From positions 1-64,000 of the forward strand of contig JAPLIS010000020.1 of NCBI GenBank assembly GCA_026388985.1: DNA of 64,000 nucleotides, in the 5' to 3' direction. Shown here one piece after another: positions 17,793 through 27,150 of the stretch. Each line of letters starts with the position of its first letter. Position 1 is the first letter of the stretch. Made by a program: the position numbers and the translations under genes. This DNA comes from Candidatus Babelota bacterium (GTDB taxonomy: Bacteria > Babelota > Babeliae > Babelales > Vermiphilaceae). The notes beneath the pieces were generated by a model, which was given only the letters and a program-made list of their open reading frames with translations, had not been told where the DNA came from and searched no databases.

Positions 17793-18389
17793 TTAATAAA
17801 TTTTATCAGGCAAAGTGTCGCAACCTTGATCTATGCGTAATTTCTCTTCATGGAGAAATAACTTTAAATTATTAAGAAATATCGCGTGCGTACGTTCCAA
17901 GCTGGACCCTGCGACATTATCATCTGCAAATATATAATAAATAAATGATATCATATCTTTTGGATAGCCAAAATCTGAAAATAAACTTGCCACTTTAATC
18001 AATAACTTTTCTTTATTCTCAGTCACGCGAATCAATTCCGTTAACAAATAATAACGCCACTTTCTCCATTCTTTATTCCAAGCGGGTGAACCCTTTTCAG
18101 GGAATTCCAAGTTCAAACTAACAAAAATATTTTTGAGAAGCCAATCAATATCTTGGCGCTGTTGTTTAAACATAAACTCAGAAATATATTGATTAACAAG
18201 GTGCGGATGCAGCTCCAAAAAATGTATGGCAAATTCAGCAATATCATCAAAAGTAATAATTTGGATATCTTGGCAAACTTGGGTAACAACTTGGATATCC
18301 CGGCCAACCTTGATGGTGCTCCATGAGTAAGCCATGACCTTATCTTGAAATATACAGCGCGGTCTTTTCCGTTCCCTTATGACATTCAT
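17793..18389 (-). CDS. DUF2247-like putative immunity protein (shorter paralogue)
   Basis: The 198-aa protein corresponds to the second domain of the 279-aa protein at 13589-14428: W.TIKVGRDI, EFAIHFLELHP, GSPAWNKEWRKWRYYLLTELI and FGYPKDMIS. It lacks the N-terminal colicin-immunity-like part. Near residue 30 it carries an extra 11 residues; the DNA shows a 33-base tandem duplication around 18256-18315 (GGATATC.. repeated). It starts 4 bases after the small zinc-motif gene, the second gene behind the CdiA-like toxin. Immunity is inferred. Confidence 0.65.
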   Translation of the reverse strand: MNVIRERKRPRCIFQDKVMAYSWSTIKVGRDIQVVTQVCQDIQIITFDDIAEFAIHFLELHPHLVNQYISEFMFKQQRQDIDWLLKNIFVSLNLEFPEKGSPAWNKEWRKWRYYLLTELIRVTENKEKLLIKVASLFSDFGYPKDMISFIYYIFADDNVAGSSLERTHAIFLNNLKLFLHEEKLRIDQGCDTLPDKIY

Positions 18390-18393
18390 TTAT

Positions 18394-18600
18394 TTACTCA
18401 CTCACTAAATGTTCTAAATAAAGAGGAACCCGTGATGTAATTACTTTTTTAAAGCACATTAAGTGACAATAAAAAGTTTGATTGTATTGCTTATCTTTTT
18501 GCTTATCGATATTAATTAAAACATTAATGTCACATGGATCAGTTTTATTTGATTCAATACTTTCACCACAAAAACAACACTCAAATCCTAATTCTTTCAT
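18394..18600 (-). CDS. Small Cys-rich protein, first gene after the toxin; candidate cognate immunity
   Basis: The 68-aa protein has a likely zinc site: C-x2-C near residue 10 (CCFCGESIE) and C-H-x2-C near residue 49 (YCHLMCFKK). Its ATG (18598-18600) overlaps the stop codon of the CdiA-like gene as TAATG, so the two are translationally coupled. That is the usual position of the immunity gene that matches the current toxin tip. Family not named; similar short CxFCG proteins occur near polymorphic toxins as far as I recall. Confidence 0.65.
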   Translation of the reverse strand: MKELGFECCFCGESIESNKTDPCDINVLINIDKQKDKQYNQTFYCHLMCFKKVITSRVPLYLEHLVSE

Positions 18601-21600
18601 TACAATTCCCAGCCATAATTTTTAGCTAAATTCAATAATGCCTGCTTATCAATATTACTTAATCCTGTTACAACCTCACCCGTCTTTTCATTTAGAGCAA
18701 CAAAGCTGAAGCGATCGCCAAACTGCTTAATAAATGCCTTAGCTCCGTTATTTTGAATCTTTGTGAAATCTGGTGACATCAGCAATGCTTTTAACTCTTC
18801 TGGCTTAAATCGCTCCATTAACCTTTCAAGGCCATGTTTAGTAACCTTCACAACACTTGTAAATTCTTCTCTTTTTAGTGATTCTTTTAAAAGCTCATAC
18901 TGAATAACACTATGCCCATAATCAAGCGGTTTGGCAATTGCCGCGCCAGCACCTTCTTGCATAGCCTTCTTGGCAACACCTTGACCTACTACCTGTGCAC
19001 CCTTTTGGACAAGTTTTTCAGCACCTTTATTAAGGGGTGCAAGCACGCCAGACTGAGCAAACGTTTGAATACCTTGACCAAACACATGCCCTTGAAGCTG
19101 AGATCCACCTTTACGTAATGCCGCTTGCTTTGCCTGATTTAAAGCAGCTTTTTCACCGGTACGCACAAGGGTGTTGGTAAACTGTTTACCTAAAGCCCCT
19201 TTAAAGCCCGGAGCTATCTTATAAACAGCGGCAAGAGCCTTATTAGCTTTTGTGTATATTTGACCACCAAACTTGAAAGCATACTTACCAGCCTTATAGC
19301 CTGCAGCTTGCGTAATAACCTCTATGCCAAGCATTTTAAATGCTTTTAATGCACCATCGGTATGATAGGTATTATACACATCATATGCTATGTTAGCATA
19401 CATTGCAGCGTCTAATGCTCCCTTACCAACAGCAAGAAGAACCGGAATTTGAAAAAAATTATGATCAATCGCTATACCCGCTGCATCCCGCGCAATTTCA
19501 ACATCTTGGTGAGCAACAAGTGCAGCTGTAACAGCCGCTATTTTTGCCGCATCACCAGTTGCATGCAGCCTCTTTACGTAAGCTGCATGTTGATCATTCA
19601 ACGATTGATGGAACTCTTCTTTTGTTAATGGGCGGCCAAGCTGCTCTTCAAGTTCAAAAACTTTATCCATCGAAGGTGCTTCAGGTCTCAATACATCAGC
19701 AACGGTTTCAGCAACAAATGCACCCAAGGCGCCTGCGACTGCTCCCTCTTTGCCTCCACGAATAGCACCTTGTGCACCACCCAACGCGGCATGAAATACT
19801 TTATGACCAACAAAGGTAATCTGATCTTCCCTATATAAATCACCAATTTTACCAGCAATAACAGCCCCACCTGTGTTCGCTAATGCACCACGAAAGTTTG
19901 CCGAAAAAGAATCTTCAAAATCTTGACCTGCGGCAACATCAAAACCAGTGTTAATAGCGGCACAGCTAACTTCACGCGCGCCAACAATAGCACATTTTTC
20001 TGCCATATTATGAGCATCTTGAACCCGCGGCAAACCAGCTGCATTCAACCCACCCATAAAGCCAGCAGTAACACCCGCTTTAGCAGCAGCTTTCATCATG
20101 TTTTTGAAGGTTTTTGTACTCGTCAGCTGTTTCCCTGCTTTAACAAAATCACCTTTATTTTCCAATAAAAGAACTGCTGCCTGTTGAGCTAGCGATGTAA
20201 TCGCTGCAGAAGTCATGTTGGAGATAATCGCTGCTCCAACGGTATTTTTAACGCCGAGAGCTGAGGCTACACCAGTCCCTGCTGCCGACCCCATACCTGC
20301 TGTGGCCATAGATACCGCCATAACAACCACAAGGGTTGCTTCTTTTGTTGGGCCTTGAGAGAAATGTGCATTTATTTTGTGTACTTCTTTATACAATTCG
20401 CGAATAGGTTGTACATGACTATCAGTCATCTCAAACTGTATCGGCGCACACCCTTCAGCTTCTTGCGTGTGTACAACTCTCGCATTACTTTCAACAACTC
20501 CTGCATACGATGATGCGGTTACAACAGGCTCTTTCCCTTCAAGATAATCTTGGGTCCACCACACAAGATTTTTAGTGTTATGCACATATGAATGTTTCTT
20601 TGTGGTTTTAACTGCTAACACTTTCACCAATGGAGCATTTAAAGTAATGCTATCAGCAGCCGTCTCGGCACCAAGAGCTATAGTTATATCACCATCAGAA
20701 GTTATCAGCGGCTTGTGCCCACCGGCAAATGTTGCAGCACGAGCCTCAACACTGGAAAGTACCTCCTTCCCATCACCCGACGTCCCGAACCACCCACCAT
20801 CTTGCTTGTAATCAAGTTTACTCTCTAAAGTCTCATGCGTTGCATATACCTGTGTCGCTTGAGTGCCATGAAGTCTGGTAGCGCCGCCGCGTGAATTAAA
20901 TGTAGAACCCTCAAACCCACACACACCGCCAGCATAAGCACGCGTCTGCGCATCAGATGAATATTCACAAACAGCTACTCGTCCATCGGTAGAGTTTGCA
21001 TTCGCGACAAATCCCTCTTTTTTATCATCTATATGCGTTTCTAACTGCCTTACGCATTTAATCGCTGTGCCCACAATATGCCGACCCGCAACCAGCACTG
21101 TCCCCTCTTTACCTGAATGCATCTTGACAGCATCATGTTCGATATTTTGTGCGGCATATACTGCGGCACCCTTGCCAGCAACAATAGTTACCTGCTCAAG
21201 CTGATCATTAAAGTTCTTGTCATCACCTTCAGGCTTGACAGTTGATGCAGCTTTTACACTGCCTTCAGCTGAATGTAGTGCAACTTTTTTACCTGCTTTT
21301 AAACTCTTGTGAGTAACATTATCTCTCGCTTGTAATCCAACGGATTCTTTTGAGGTCAGTTCTTTATCGGCCGTTATAGCACCTTCTAACGCGTAGACTT
21401 GGAACCCGTGTTCCATGGTATGCTGTTCTGCTAAGCGAACATCACCTTTCTTGGCAATAAGAGCTATCGAGCCTCCTGGTTTAACCGTGCCTAGATCACT
21501 CTTGTTTCCAGCCAACGCATCAGCTAAATCGGTATCTATAGTTTCCCTTACCAAGCGAAGATGTTCAGCTGATCCAAAACTTTTAAGGTCTTCAGCTTTT

Positions 21601-24600
21601 CCGGTGTGTTCTACTTCTAACGTTCCGCTGGTGGATCCCTTATTATCTAAATGAGCTACTTTTACGTGCGTATTATCTGCAGCAATACTAGTGCCGGCCA
21701 CACCCTTTAATGAAGATGTTTCGATGCCAACGCGAGTGCCCTTCAGTGCTGATCCAGCCTCTAATTTAACCTCTTTTTTTGCATTAACATTAACATTCAC
21801 ACCTGCAACTGTGCCGCTATTGGCATATGTTTTAGTTGCATTAACATCAACAGTTGGTGCAACTAAAATACCACGGTTAGTGCCATAACACATATCAGCT
21901 GAATACCTATTGGCAAAGCCCATCACACCACAATTCATAGCATAAAGACTATGTGAATGCCCATCCACACCAAGCATTATGCCTAGATTTAAATCAAGCA
22001 GCACATCTCTATTTATCTGTGGACCACATACTGATGCCAAACTCATCATTACCGGTACAGCCGCATTTTTCACGTTTCTTGCAAATGCTTCTGATCGACT
22101 CAACTCAACTTCTGGCGCCCTAGTAACATCAGCCCGAGATGTAAGGTAACCTTCTTTTGCATATTTACAATCATCCTCAGTCATATTAGATTTTGGCATG
22201 GCTGCAAAAGTAGCTTCTGGTGCAACATTTTCAGCTTTCTGCGCTGCAGGTGAATCTGAATTTTCCTGCCCTCCAAAAGAAAAGGTTTGTTGCGCCACTT
22301 GCCCTGCGAATCTGCCTGCTTGCATCGCTATTTCAGGAGCTTGTTGAGCTAATTGCTGCCCCATTCTACCCGTTTGCGCTGCAGACATGGCCAAATTTTT
22401 AGTCCCACACAACAGAGGCATAAAATCACTTACGCCAGGATCTTCTAGTTGGCTTAGCTCTTGATACTGCCCATAAACCGCGCGCCCTTGCCTGCATATT
22501 CCCACGGCACTTTTGCCAAATGAATACATTAAACCAGCAGCAGGAGCAAACCTATTAAGCGCCATTTCACCTATCTTTAAGGCATTAGTAAAGGAAACAA
22601 GCTCACTTAATGAATTAAATTTTGGTACGTATAATCCCGCATTAAGACCAATGATCGAATTGATGTTGGTATTTTTTGCTCTATAAACTCCCAAAAGATT
22701 CAAATCTATCAACGAATTAACCGTAAGGTCATCGGCTTGCATTAATCCAAGTGTATTTAAAGAAGCAAGCGCATCAATAGTGAGCGCCCTTTGAGCTTTT
22801 ACTACACCAGCTGCTTGGTTCCACCACAGGCGATCAGCTTTAATATGCCCACTTCCCATAGCCATTGTGCCTGCATTTTTTGCGGTTTTAGCGCGTACTG
22901 CTAGGTGATCAACAACATCCAGCGTGCCCTTATTGTGAAACGTTTCATCTGCTTTAAACTGCGCGCTGCCTGCAGAAACCTGGCCACTTTTGGTAACAGT
23001 TACTATTTCAGCTTGCACAGCAAGATTTTCTTTAGCTTTGAATGTACTCGCAAGAGCAATCTTTTCTTTCGCCTTAAGTTCTGCACTGCCCACAGCAACA
23101 TCAGATGTTTTTGCAAACACCATACTTTGAGCTTTTGCGTCAAGATGCCCGCTAGCTTTTACAGAACCTTCAACGACAAGACCTTTTTTAGCTTCAAGTA
23201 CAACATCTTTTTTGGCAACAAGCTCCGATTTTGCCGGCATAGCGATACTATCAGCCTTGACCGCACAATTTCCTGCCTTTACAGAACCTTCAAGGGCAAT
23301 ATCTTTTTTAGCTTCAAGTACAACATCTTTTTTGGCAACAATCCCCGATTTTGCTGTCATGACGATATTATCAGCCTTGACCGCACAATTTCCTGCCTTT
23401 ACAGCACCAGCTTGAATAACCTCCTGCGCTTGCAGAGAAAGTAAATTTTGAACTTCAGCTAAGCCGCGCTGTTCAATTGCTTTATGAGCGCTCAAACGTG
23501 CATCAGAAGCTTGCAGTATCGATTTTTGATCCAGGAGTAATGATTCAGCATTCATCACTAGCACTGAATCTGGCCCAAACCCTGCCCCTATTTTGCCCGT
23601 ATTCGTTAACACTCCTTTTGCATCTAAACGTACGGTTCCTTTTTTTGAAAGAATGGTGCCAGATTTTTTAATCCCACTATCTTCTGAATGCAAAAAGACA
23701 CCGCAAGGGAATGCTTTAAACAGAGCGTTTAACTTTGGTGAAGGCTTTGGTTTTGCACCTAAATAAGAAAATGTCTTAAAAATATCACCCTCAAACTCAA
23801 TCCAGTGCTTGGCTTTTAATCCAACATGATGTATTGCAAGCAATTCAGCAAACAAACTACAAGTAATACTATCCTTGCTATCAATCTGCATAACAGGAGC
23901 GCTAAAAGGGGCGCTCAATCTTACCTGAGAATCTACTCCTATCAAGGCTGAACTACCAACAACAGAGTTGCCTGTCAAATTAAGCTGCGCAATCTGCGCC
24001 CGCCAATCTCCGCCAACCTTCCATGAAGAACCTTTTGCGGTAGAAAATGTGCCTACTTTTGCAAAAGTACAATCATTGCCGACATCCATGGTGCCACGAT
24101 GATCAAATGAATCACATAGTCCTATCTTAAAAGAATCATCAACTTTCATGTCGCTTATATTGAGAATCTTGCCACCATCAAAATAAAGAATACCAGCTTT
24201 GAAAGTACCCCTATTTTCAAATAAAGGTGTATCAACTATCACACTGTGTGCGCAAGAAATAAGGCCGCGACTAAAAAGACATTTCTTTGGCAGCAATTCA
24301 GCTGATCTCTGCACATTCAACTTGCTTTTATCTAATGCATTAAAATGATTACCTTTAAACAATATGTCTGCACATGTTACTTCACTGGAATTGTCGCAGC
24401 AATCAGCAGTTATATGAAGATTTTGTGCAATTGCAAATGTATTCTGAAATTTAACAGATTGACAGGTAAGGGCAGAAGATTGAGCTTCAGCTGGCTTTTG
24501 AAACGTAAAACTACCCAATGTATTAACCGTAAACGCACCCGCCTTTAACGAACTCTGCAATAAAAAATTACACTTCTTTGGATCTTGACTTGCAAAAGTC

Positions 24601-24917
24601 AACATATCCTGTGTTTGCGTAAGCTGTGCAACACGAGTCCCATCTAACTGATAGTGAACAACAGCGATCCCTTGCGGCTGGTTAAAAATCAAAGGAAATG
24701 TATTTGGCGATATTGCTACAAGTGGCACAATTAATTGCGCAACTTGCAGTTCAGGTAAGAGACGTTCTGGAGCGGCTTGGGCATACGCTTGTTGATCTTC
24801 TTGCTGCTCATCTTCAACCGCAACGTTATTCATGGCTGATATGTGCCCACAAAATAGACTTGCTATAACAAGAGAAAGAAATGCTTTTTTAAAAAACCAA
24901 TTTTTAAATGTTACCAT
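18600..24917 (-). CDS. Filamentous-haemagglutinin/CdiA-like giant polymorphic toxin
   Basis: The 2105-aa protein has a Sec signal peptide (residues 1-28). About 1400 residues of beta-helix-like repeats follow (GTMDVGNDC, LDAKGVLTNTGKIG, many AGxxAVKAD units). Next is an Ala/Gly-rich pretoxin region around residues 1530-1720 resembling DUF637 of FhaB/CdiA (GGLNAAGLP, HAALGGAQGAIRGG, AGALGAFVAETVAD) and an AGIAIDHNFF motif near 1816 in the position where CdiA has VENN. The last 90 residues are a separate domain with TKHGLERLMERF and GEVVTG, reminiscent of BECR-fold (RelE/barnase-like) RNases. A classical TPS export domain is not obvious. The start overlaps the upstream gene's stop; the stop overlaps the next gene's start. 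Confidence 0.8.
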   Translation of the reverse strand: MVTFKNWFFKKAFLSLVIASLFCGHISAMNNVAVEDEQQEDQQAYAQAAPERLLPELQVAQLIVPLVAISPNTFPLIFNQPQGIAVVHYQLDGTRVAQLTQTQDMLTFASQDPKKCNFLLQSSLKAGAFTVNTLGSFTFQKPAEAQSSALTCQSVKFQNTFAIAQNLHITADCCDNSSEVTCADILFKGNHFNALDKSKLNVQRSAELLPKKCLFSRGLISCAHSVIVDTPLFENRGTFKAGILYFDGGKILNISDMKVDDSFKIGLCDSFDHRGTMDVGNDCTFAKVGTFSTAKGSSWKVGGDWRAQIAQLNLTGNSVVGSSALIGVDSQVRLSAPFSAPVMQIDSKDSITCSLFAELLAIHHVGLKAKHWIEFEGDIFKTFSYLGAKPKPSPKLNALFKAFPCGVFLHSEDSGIKKSGTILSKKGTVRLDAKGVLTNTGKIGAGFGPDSVLVMNAESLLLDQKSILQASDARLSAHKAIEQRGLAEVQNLLSLQAQEVIQAGAVKAGNCAVKADNIVMTAKSGIVAKKDVVLEAKKDIALEGSVKAGNCAVKADSIAMPAKSELVAKKDVVLEAKKGLVVEGSVKASGHLDAKAQSMVFAKTSDVAVGSAELKAKEKIALASTFKAKENLAVQAEIVTVTKSGQVSAGSAQFKADETFHNKGTLDVVDHLAVRAKTAKNAGTMAMGSGHIKADRLWWNQAAGVVKAQRALTIDALASLNTLGLMQADDLTVNSLIDLNLLGVYRAKNTNINSIIGLNAGLYVPKFNSLSELVSFTNALKIGEMALNRFAPAAGLMYSFGKSAVGICRQGRAVYGQYQELSQLEDPGVSDFMPLLCGTKNLAMSAAQTGRMGQQLAQQAPEIAMQAGRFAGQVAQQTFSFGGQENSDSPAAQKAENVAPEATFAAMPKSNMTEDDCKYAKEGYLTSRADVTRAPEVELSRSEAFARNVKNAAVPVMMSLASVCGPQINRDVLLDLNLGIMLGVDGHSHSLYAMNCGVMGFANRYSADMCYGTNRGILVAPTVDVNATKTYANSGTVAGVNVNVNAKKEVKLEAGSALKGTRVGIETSSLKGVAGTSIAADNTHVKVAHLDNKGSTSGTLEVEHTGKAEDLKSFGSAEHLRLVRETIDTDLADALAGNKSDLGTVKPGGSIALIAKKGDVRLAEQHTMEHGFQVYALEGAITADKELTSKESVGLQARDNVTHKSLKAGKKVALHSAEGSVKAASTVKPEGDDKNFNDQLEQVTIVAGKGAAVYAAQNIEHDAVKMHSGKEGTVLVAGRHIVGTAIKCVRQLETHIDDKKEGFVANANSTDGRVAVCEYSSDAQTRAYAGGVCGFEGSTFNSRGGATRLHGTQATQVYATHETLESKLDYKQDGGWFGTSGDGKEVLSSVEARAATFAGGHKPLITSDGDITIALGAETAADSITLNAPLVKVLAVKTTKKHSYVHNTKNLVWWTQDYLEGKEPVVTASSYAGVVESNARVVHTQEAEGCAPIQFEMTDSHVQPIRELYKEVHKINAHFSQGPTKEATLVVVMAVSMATAGMGSAAGTGVASALGVKNTVGAAIISNMTSAAITSLAQQAAVLLLENKGDFVKAGKQLTSTKTFKNMMKAAAKAGVTAGFMGGLNAAGLPRVQDAHNMAEKCAIVGAREVSCAAINTGFDVAAGQDFEDSFSANFRGALANTGGAVIAGKIGDLYREDQITFVGHKVFHAALGGAQGAIRGGKEGAVAGALGAFVAETVADVLRPEAPSMDKVFELEEQLGRPLTKEEFHQSLNDQHAAYVKRLHATGDAAKIAAVTAALVAHQDVEIARDAAGIAIDHNFFQIPVLLAVGKGALDAAMYANIAYDVYNTYHTDGALKAFKMLGIEVITQAAGYKAGKYAFKFGGQIYTKANKALAAVYKIAPGFKGALGKQFTNTLVRTGEKAALNQAKQAALRKGGSQLQGHVFGQGIQTFAQSGVLAPLNKGAEKLVQKGAQVVGQGVAKKAMQEGAGAAIAKPLDYGHSVIQYELLKESLKREEFTSVVKVTKHGLERLMERFKPEELKALLMSPDFTKIQNNGAKAFIKQFGDRFSFVALNEKTGEVVTGLSNIDKQALLNLAKNYGWEL
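23153..23392 (-). repeat. Two tandem 120-base units inside the CdiA-like gene
   Basis: 23153-23272 and 23273-23392 match at a 120-base offset with few changes (for example the last 30 bases of 23221-23280 and 23341-23400 are identical). They encode two 40-residue units (residues about 508-588) with SVKAGNCAVKAD and VAKKDVVLEAKK. A recent tandem duplication, probably altering the length of the beta-helix stalk. Confidence 0.85.
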
Positions 24918-27067
24918 TATTCTAACACCGCTGCAGTTACGGTAAGGGCTGGCAAGGTGCGATCAGCTGCTCTTGCAACTCTTCTCTTTTCTATAAGCCG
25001 TTCTCTAAAAATGGGATCAACGCAATGTTCTCTTGGAGAATAAATAGATATCATTCTTAGCAAAGGTGTTATCGCAATATCATGAGTAGACTCTTCTGTT
25101 ATCCTATAGCGATCACGATCCATAAGATTATCTTGGCACTCTCTCTCGGGCCACTTAATCCCATAAATGGCTGAACCATACATGCGTACGAAAGTTTTAA
25201 AATAACCTTCGTTGTTGTCTCTAGGGGTCAAGCAACCCTTAATTTGATCTATGGATAAAACTTTAAGGTGCCGCAATTTAGAAACATTGTGCGTGATAGC
25301 TTTAATGCCTGTTAATCCCAAGGGACAACAACATCGAGGCATGTCATTATGCGGTTTTAGCCATGCACCATGGATACGCAGTTCTGTGAGGTGCTGCAAC
25401 CCTTCAATACATCTCGCAAGAGCAAAATAATGAGCCGAGGAACGATCAGCTACGCAATGAGAACAGCAACCTGGATTATAAAGATCTGCAATCGGATGAT
25501 TATTTGAAACATCCAATTTTTGCAGTTGCGTCATAGTCCCCACTGCATCACAAACAGCTTCCCACGTCAAACCATTTTCTAATGTTAACTTAGACATATT
25601 TAAATCTAGCAAATGAGTCCACGCTCCATGTTGACGCATCGGGGTTCTTGTAAGCTTATTTGCTAACTCTGGGTTACAACGATGAATCTCGGCAGCAAAA
25701 GATGGTAAAAATCGTTGCGCTGCATCACACCACCGCTTACTCTCGTCAGCATCAAGTGGATTCGCCGCGTCTGGCCACACTACATCAAATTCAGCTGGAC
25801 CTTTACCCAAACGTATTACTTGATCTCCAGGATTTTCTACATTTTTCCACGATCTCGCCTCTGCTCCTATTTTTTTATAAGTACCGGTATCCCATACATG
25901 CCGCCCTCTTTCAATCGAACCTAGTATAACAACACGAGGCTTGGATACTTTTTCCAAATAACTCAAGGTTATTACATTTTCAGAAAAGCAATCTTTGTAT
26001 GTTGCTTTATATGGTAACGTGAGATACAAAGACCCCCCCTCGCTGTATATATGATCGCTATTAGCTACAAGCTCTGGAGCCCTATTGGTTAATTGGTAAA
26101 ATCCATCGCGATCACCCCCAAAAACCCAAACAACTTTCTCTTTAAGCGTTTCCTGACCATTAGGATCAATATAATATTTTGGTAAAGAGACCATTGCTTG
26201 CGCTTCATGATGATAAAAATTAGATGCATTCGGTACCCACTTATTACGCGATTGTACTGAATCAAACAATTCACGTTTTTGTTTACCTTCACATTCAATC
26301 ATCTTATGGTTTTTGATGCATACAACGGGACCTCCCTGTATAGGAACACCCAAATTGTCACACTCAATAGGATCAGCAATATCCACTTCACCATTTACTC
26401 CAGCGACAAAATCAAAAAATAGTTGTGTCTTATTTTGATTTTTTTTACACACAATTTCCATTCCGCGAAGCGTGATAGACTGAAGGCGTTTTTTGCAGGC
26501 CTCAATAACAATAGAAGACCGTCCTCCTTCTGGTGTAGCTACATCACCTGTTAGCTCTACGTAATGACTTGATGATAATTTCCCAAGCCTCATTTGATCT
26601 AAAACTGCACTATAAGAAGCTAGTGCTGGCAACCTAAAGTCTGGCAGCATGGGCCTTTTTGTGCTTATTATATTAAACTCAACATTTCCAAGATTCCCAG
26701 CGCATGTTACTGGAATACTTAAGGGCTGGGCTGGATTCAAATTGGTCACAAGATTAGTGTTAAAAGATATATTCCCATGCGTATAATTCCCATTACTTCT
26801 TGGATTTAATGTTCGTCCCCCAATAGAAACCTCGGTAACTACCCACTGATCCACACCCTCAACTGGAGGCGTAGAAGTAACGGGCCCTATTTTTTTGTAA
26901 TAAGATTGCACTCCCTCTGCATTCAAATCATGTGGGGCACAAAGCCGTTCATGAAACGCATGTTCTTGTGCAAATGGATCAACCGCTTCTGCCGCAGCAT
27001 GCACCATAGAAACATAATGTGTAGTGACTAATAAAGAAAAAAGCAAAAAAACATTTTGACGTGACAT
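24917..27067 (-). CDS. Exported protein of unknown family coupled to the CdiA-like gene
   Basis: The 716-aa protein has a Sec signal peptide (ends VHAAAEA). Residues 50-450 are Cys- and Gly-containing beta-rich sequence with no family I recognise. Residues about 480-640 carry loose leucine-rich-repeat spacing (LLDLNMSKLTLENGLTW, LQKLDVSNN, LTELRIHGAWL, LKVLSIDQIKG) with clustered cysteines. I use ATG 27067, preceded by AAGGGG; a GTG lies 9 bases upstream. Its stop overlaps the ATG of the giant toxin (TAATG). It sits where a TpsB exporter would be, but it does not look like a beta-barrel or POTRA protein. Confidence 0.7.
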   Translation of the reverse strand: MSRQNVFLLFSLLVTTHYVSMVHAAAEAVDPFAQEHAFHERLCAPHDLNAEGVQSYYKKIGPVTSTPPVEGVDQWVVTEVSIGGRTLNPRSNGNYTHGNISFNTNLVTNLNPAQPLSIPVTCAGNLGNVEFNIISTKRPMLPDFRLPALASYSAVLDQMRLGKLSSSHYVELTGDVATPEGGRSSIVIEACKKRLQSITLRGMEIVCKKNQNKTQLFFDFVAGVNGEVDIADPIECDNLGVPIQGGPVVCIKNHKMIECEGKQKRELFDSVQSRNKWVPNASNFYHHEAQAMVSLPKYYIDPNGQETLKEKVVWVFGGDRDGFYQLTNRAPELVANSDHIYSEGGSLYLTLPYKATYKDCFSENVITLSYLEKVSKPRVVILGSIERGRHVWDTGTYKKIGAEARSWKNVENPGDQVIRLGKGPAEFDVVWPDAANPLDADESKRWCDAAQRFLPSFAAEIHRCNPELANKLTRTPMRQHGAWTHLLDLNMSKLTLENGLTWEAVCDAVGTMTQLQKLDVSNNHPIADLYNPGCCSHCVADRSSAHYFALARCIEGLQHLTELRIHGAWLKPHNDMPRCCCPLGLTGIKAITHNVSKLRHLKVLSIDQIKGCLTPRDNNEGYFKTFVRMYGSAIYGIKWPERECQDNLMDRDRYRITEESTHDIAITPLLRMISIYSPREHCVDPIFRERLIEKRRVARAADRTLPALTVTAAVLE

Positions 27068-27121
27068 AATGCACACCCCTTAGATGAAAGATATTTAGAA
27101 ATAAACACTGCTCAACAAAAG

Positions 27122-27150
27122 ACGATAATGCTTTTTTGTAAATTAGTCAA
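27122..27150 (-). promoter_or_regulatory. Possible promoter of the toxin operon
   Basis: On the minus strand: TTGACT (27150-27145), 17-base spacer, TATCGT (27127-27122), about 50 bases before the start at 27067. Good -35, weaker -10. Confidence 0.45.

Noticed and set aside
22905-23444. 179-aa plus-strand frame inside the giant toxin gene
   Set aside because: It is the antisense of tandem repeats, so it inherits openness and repetition from the real gene.
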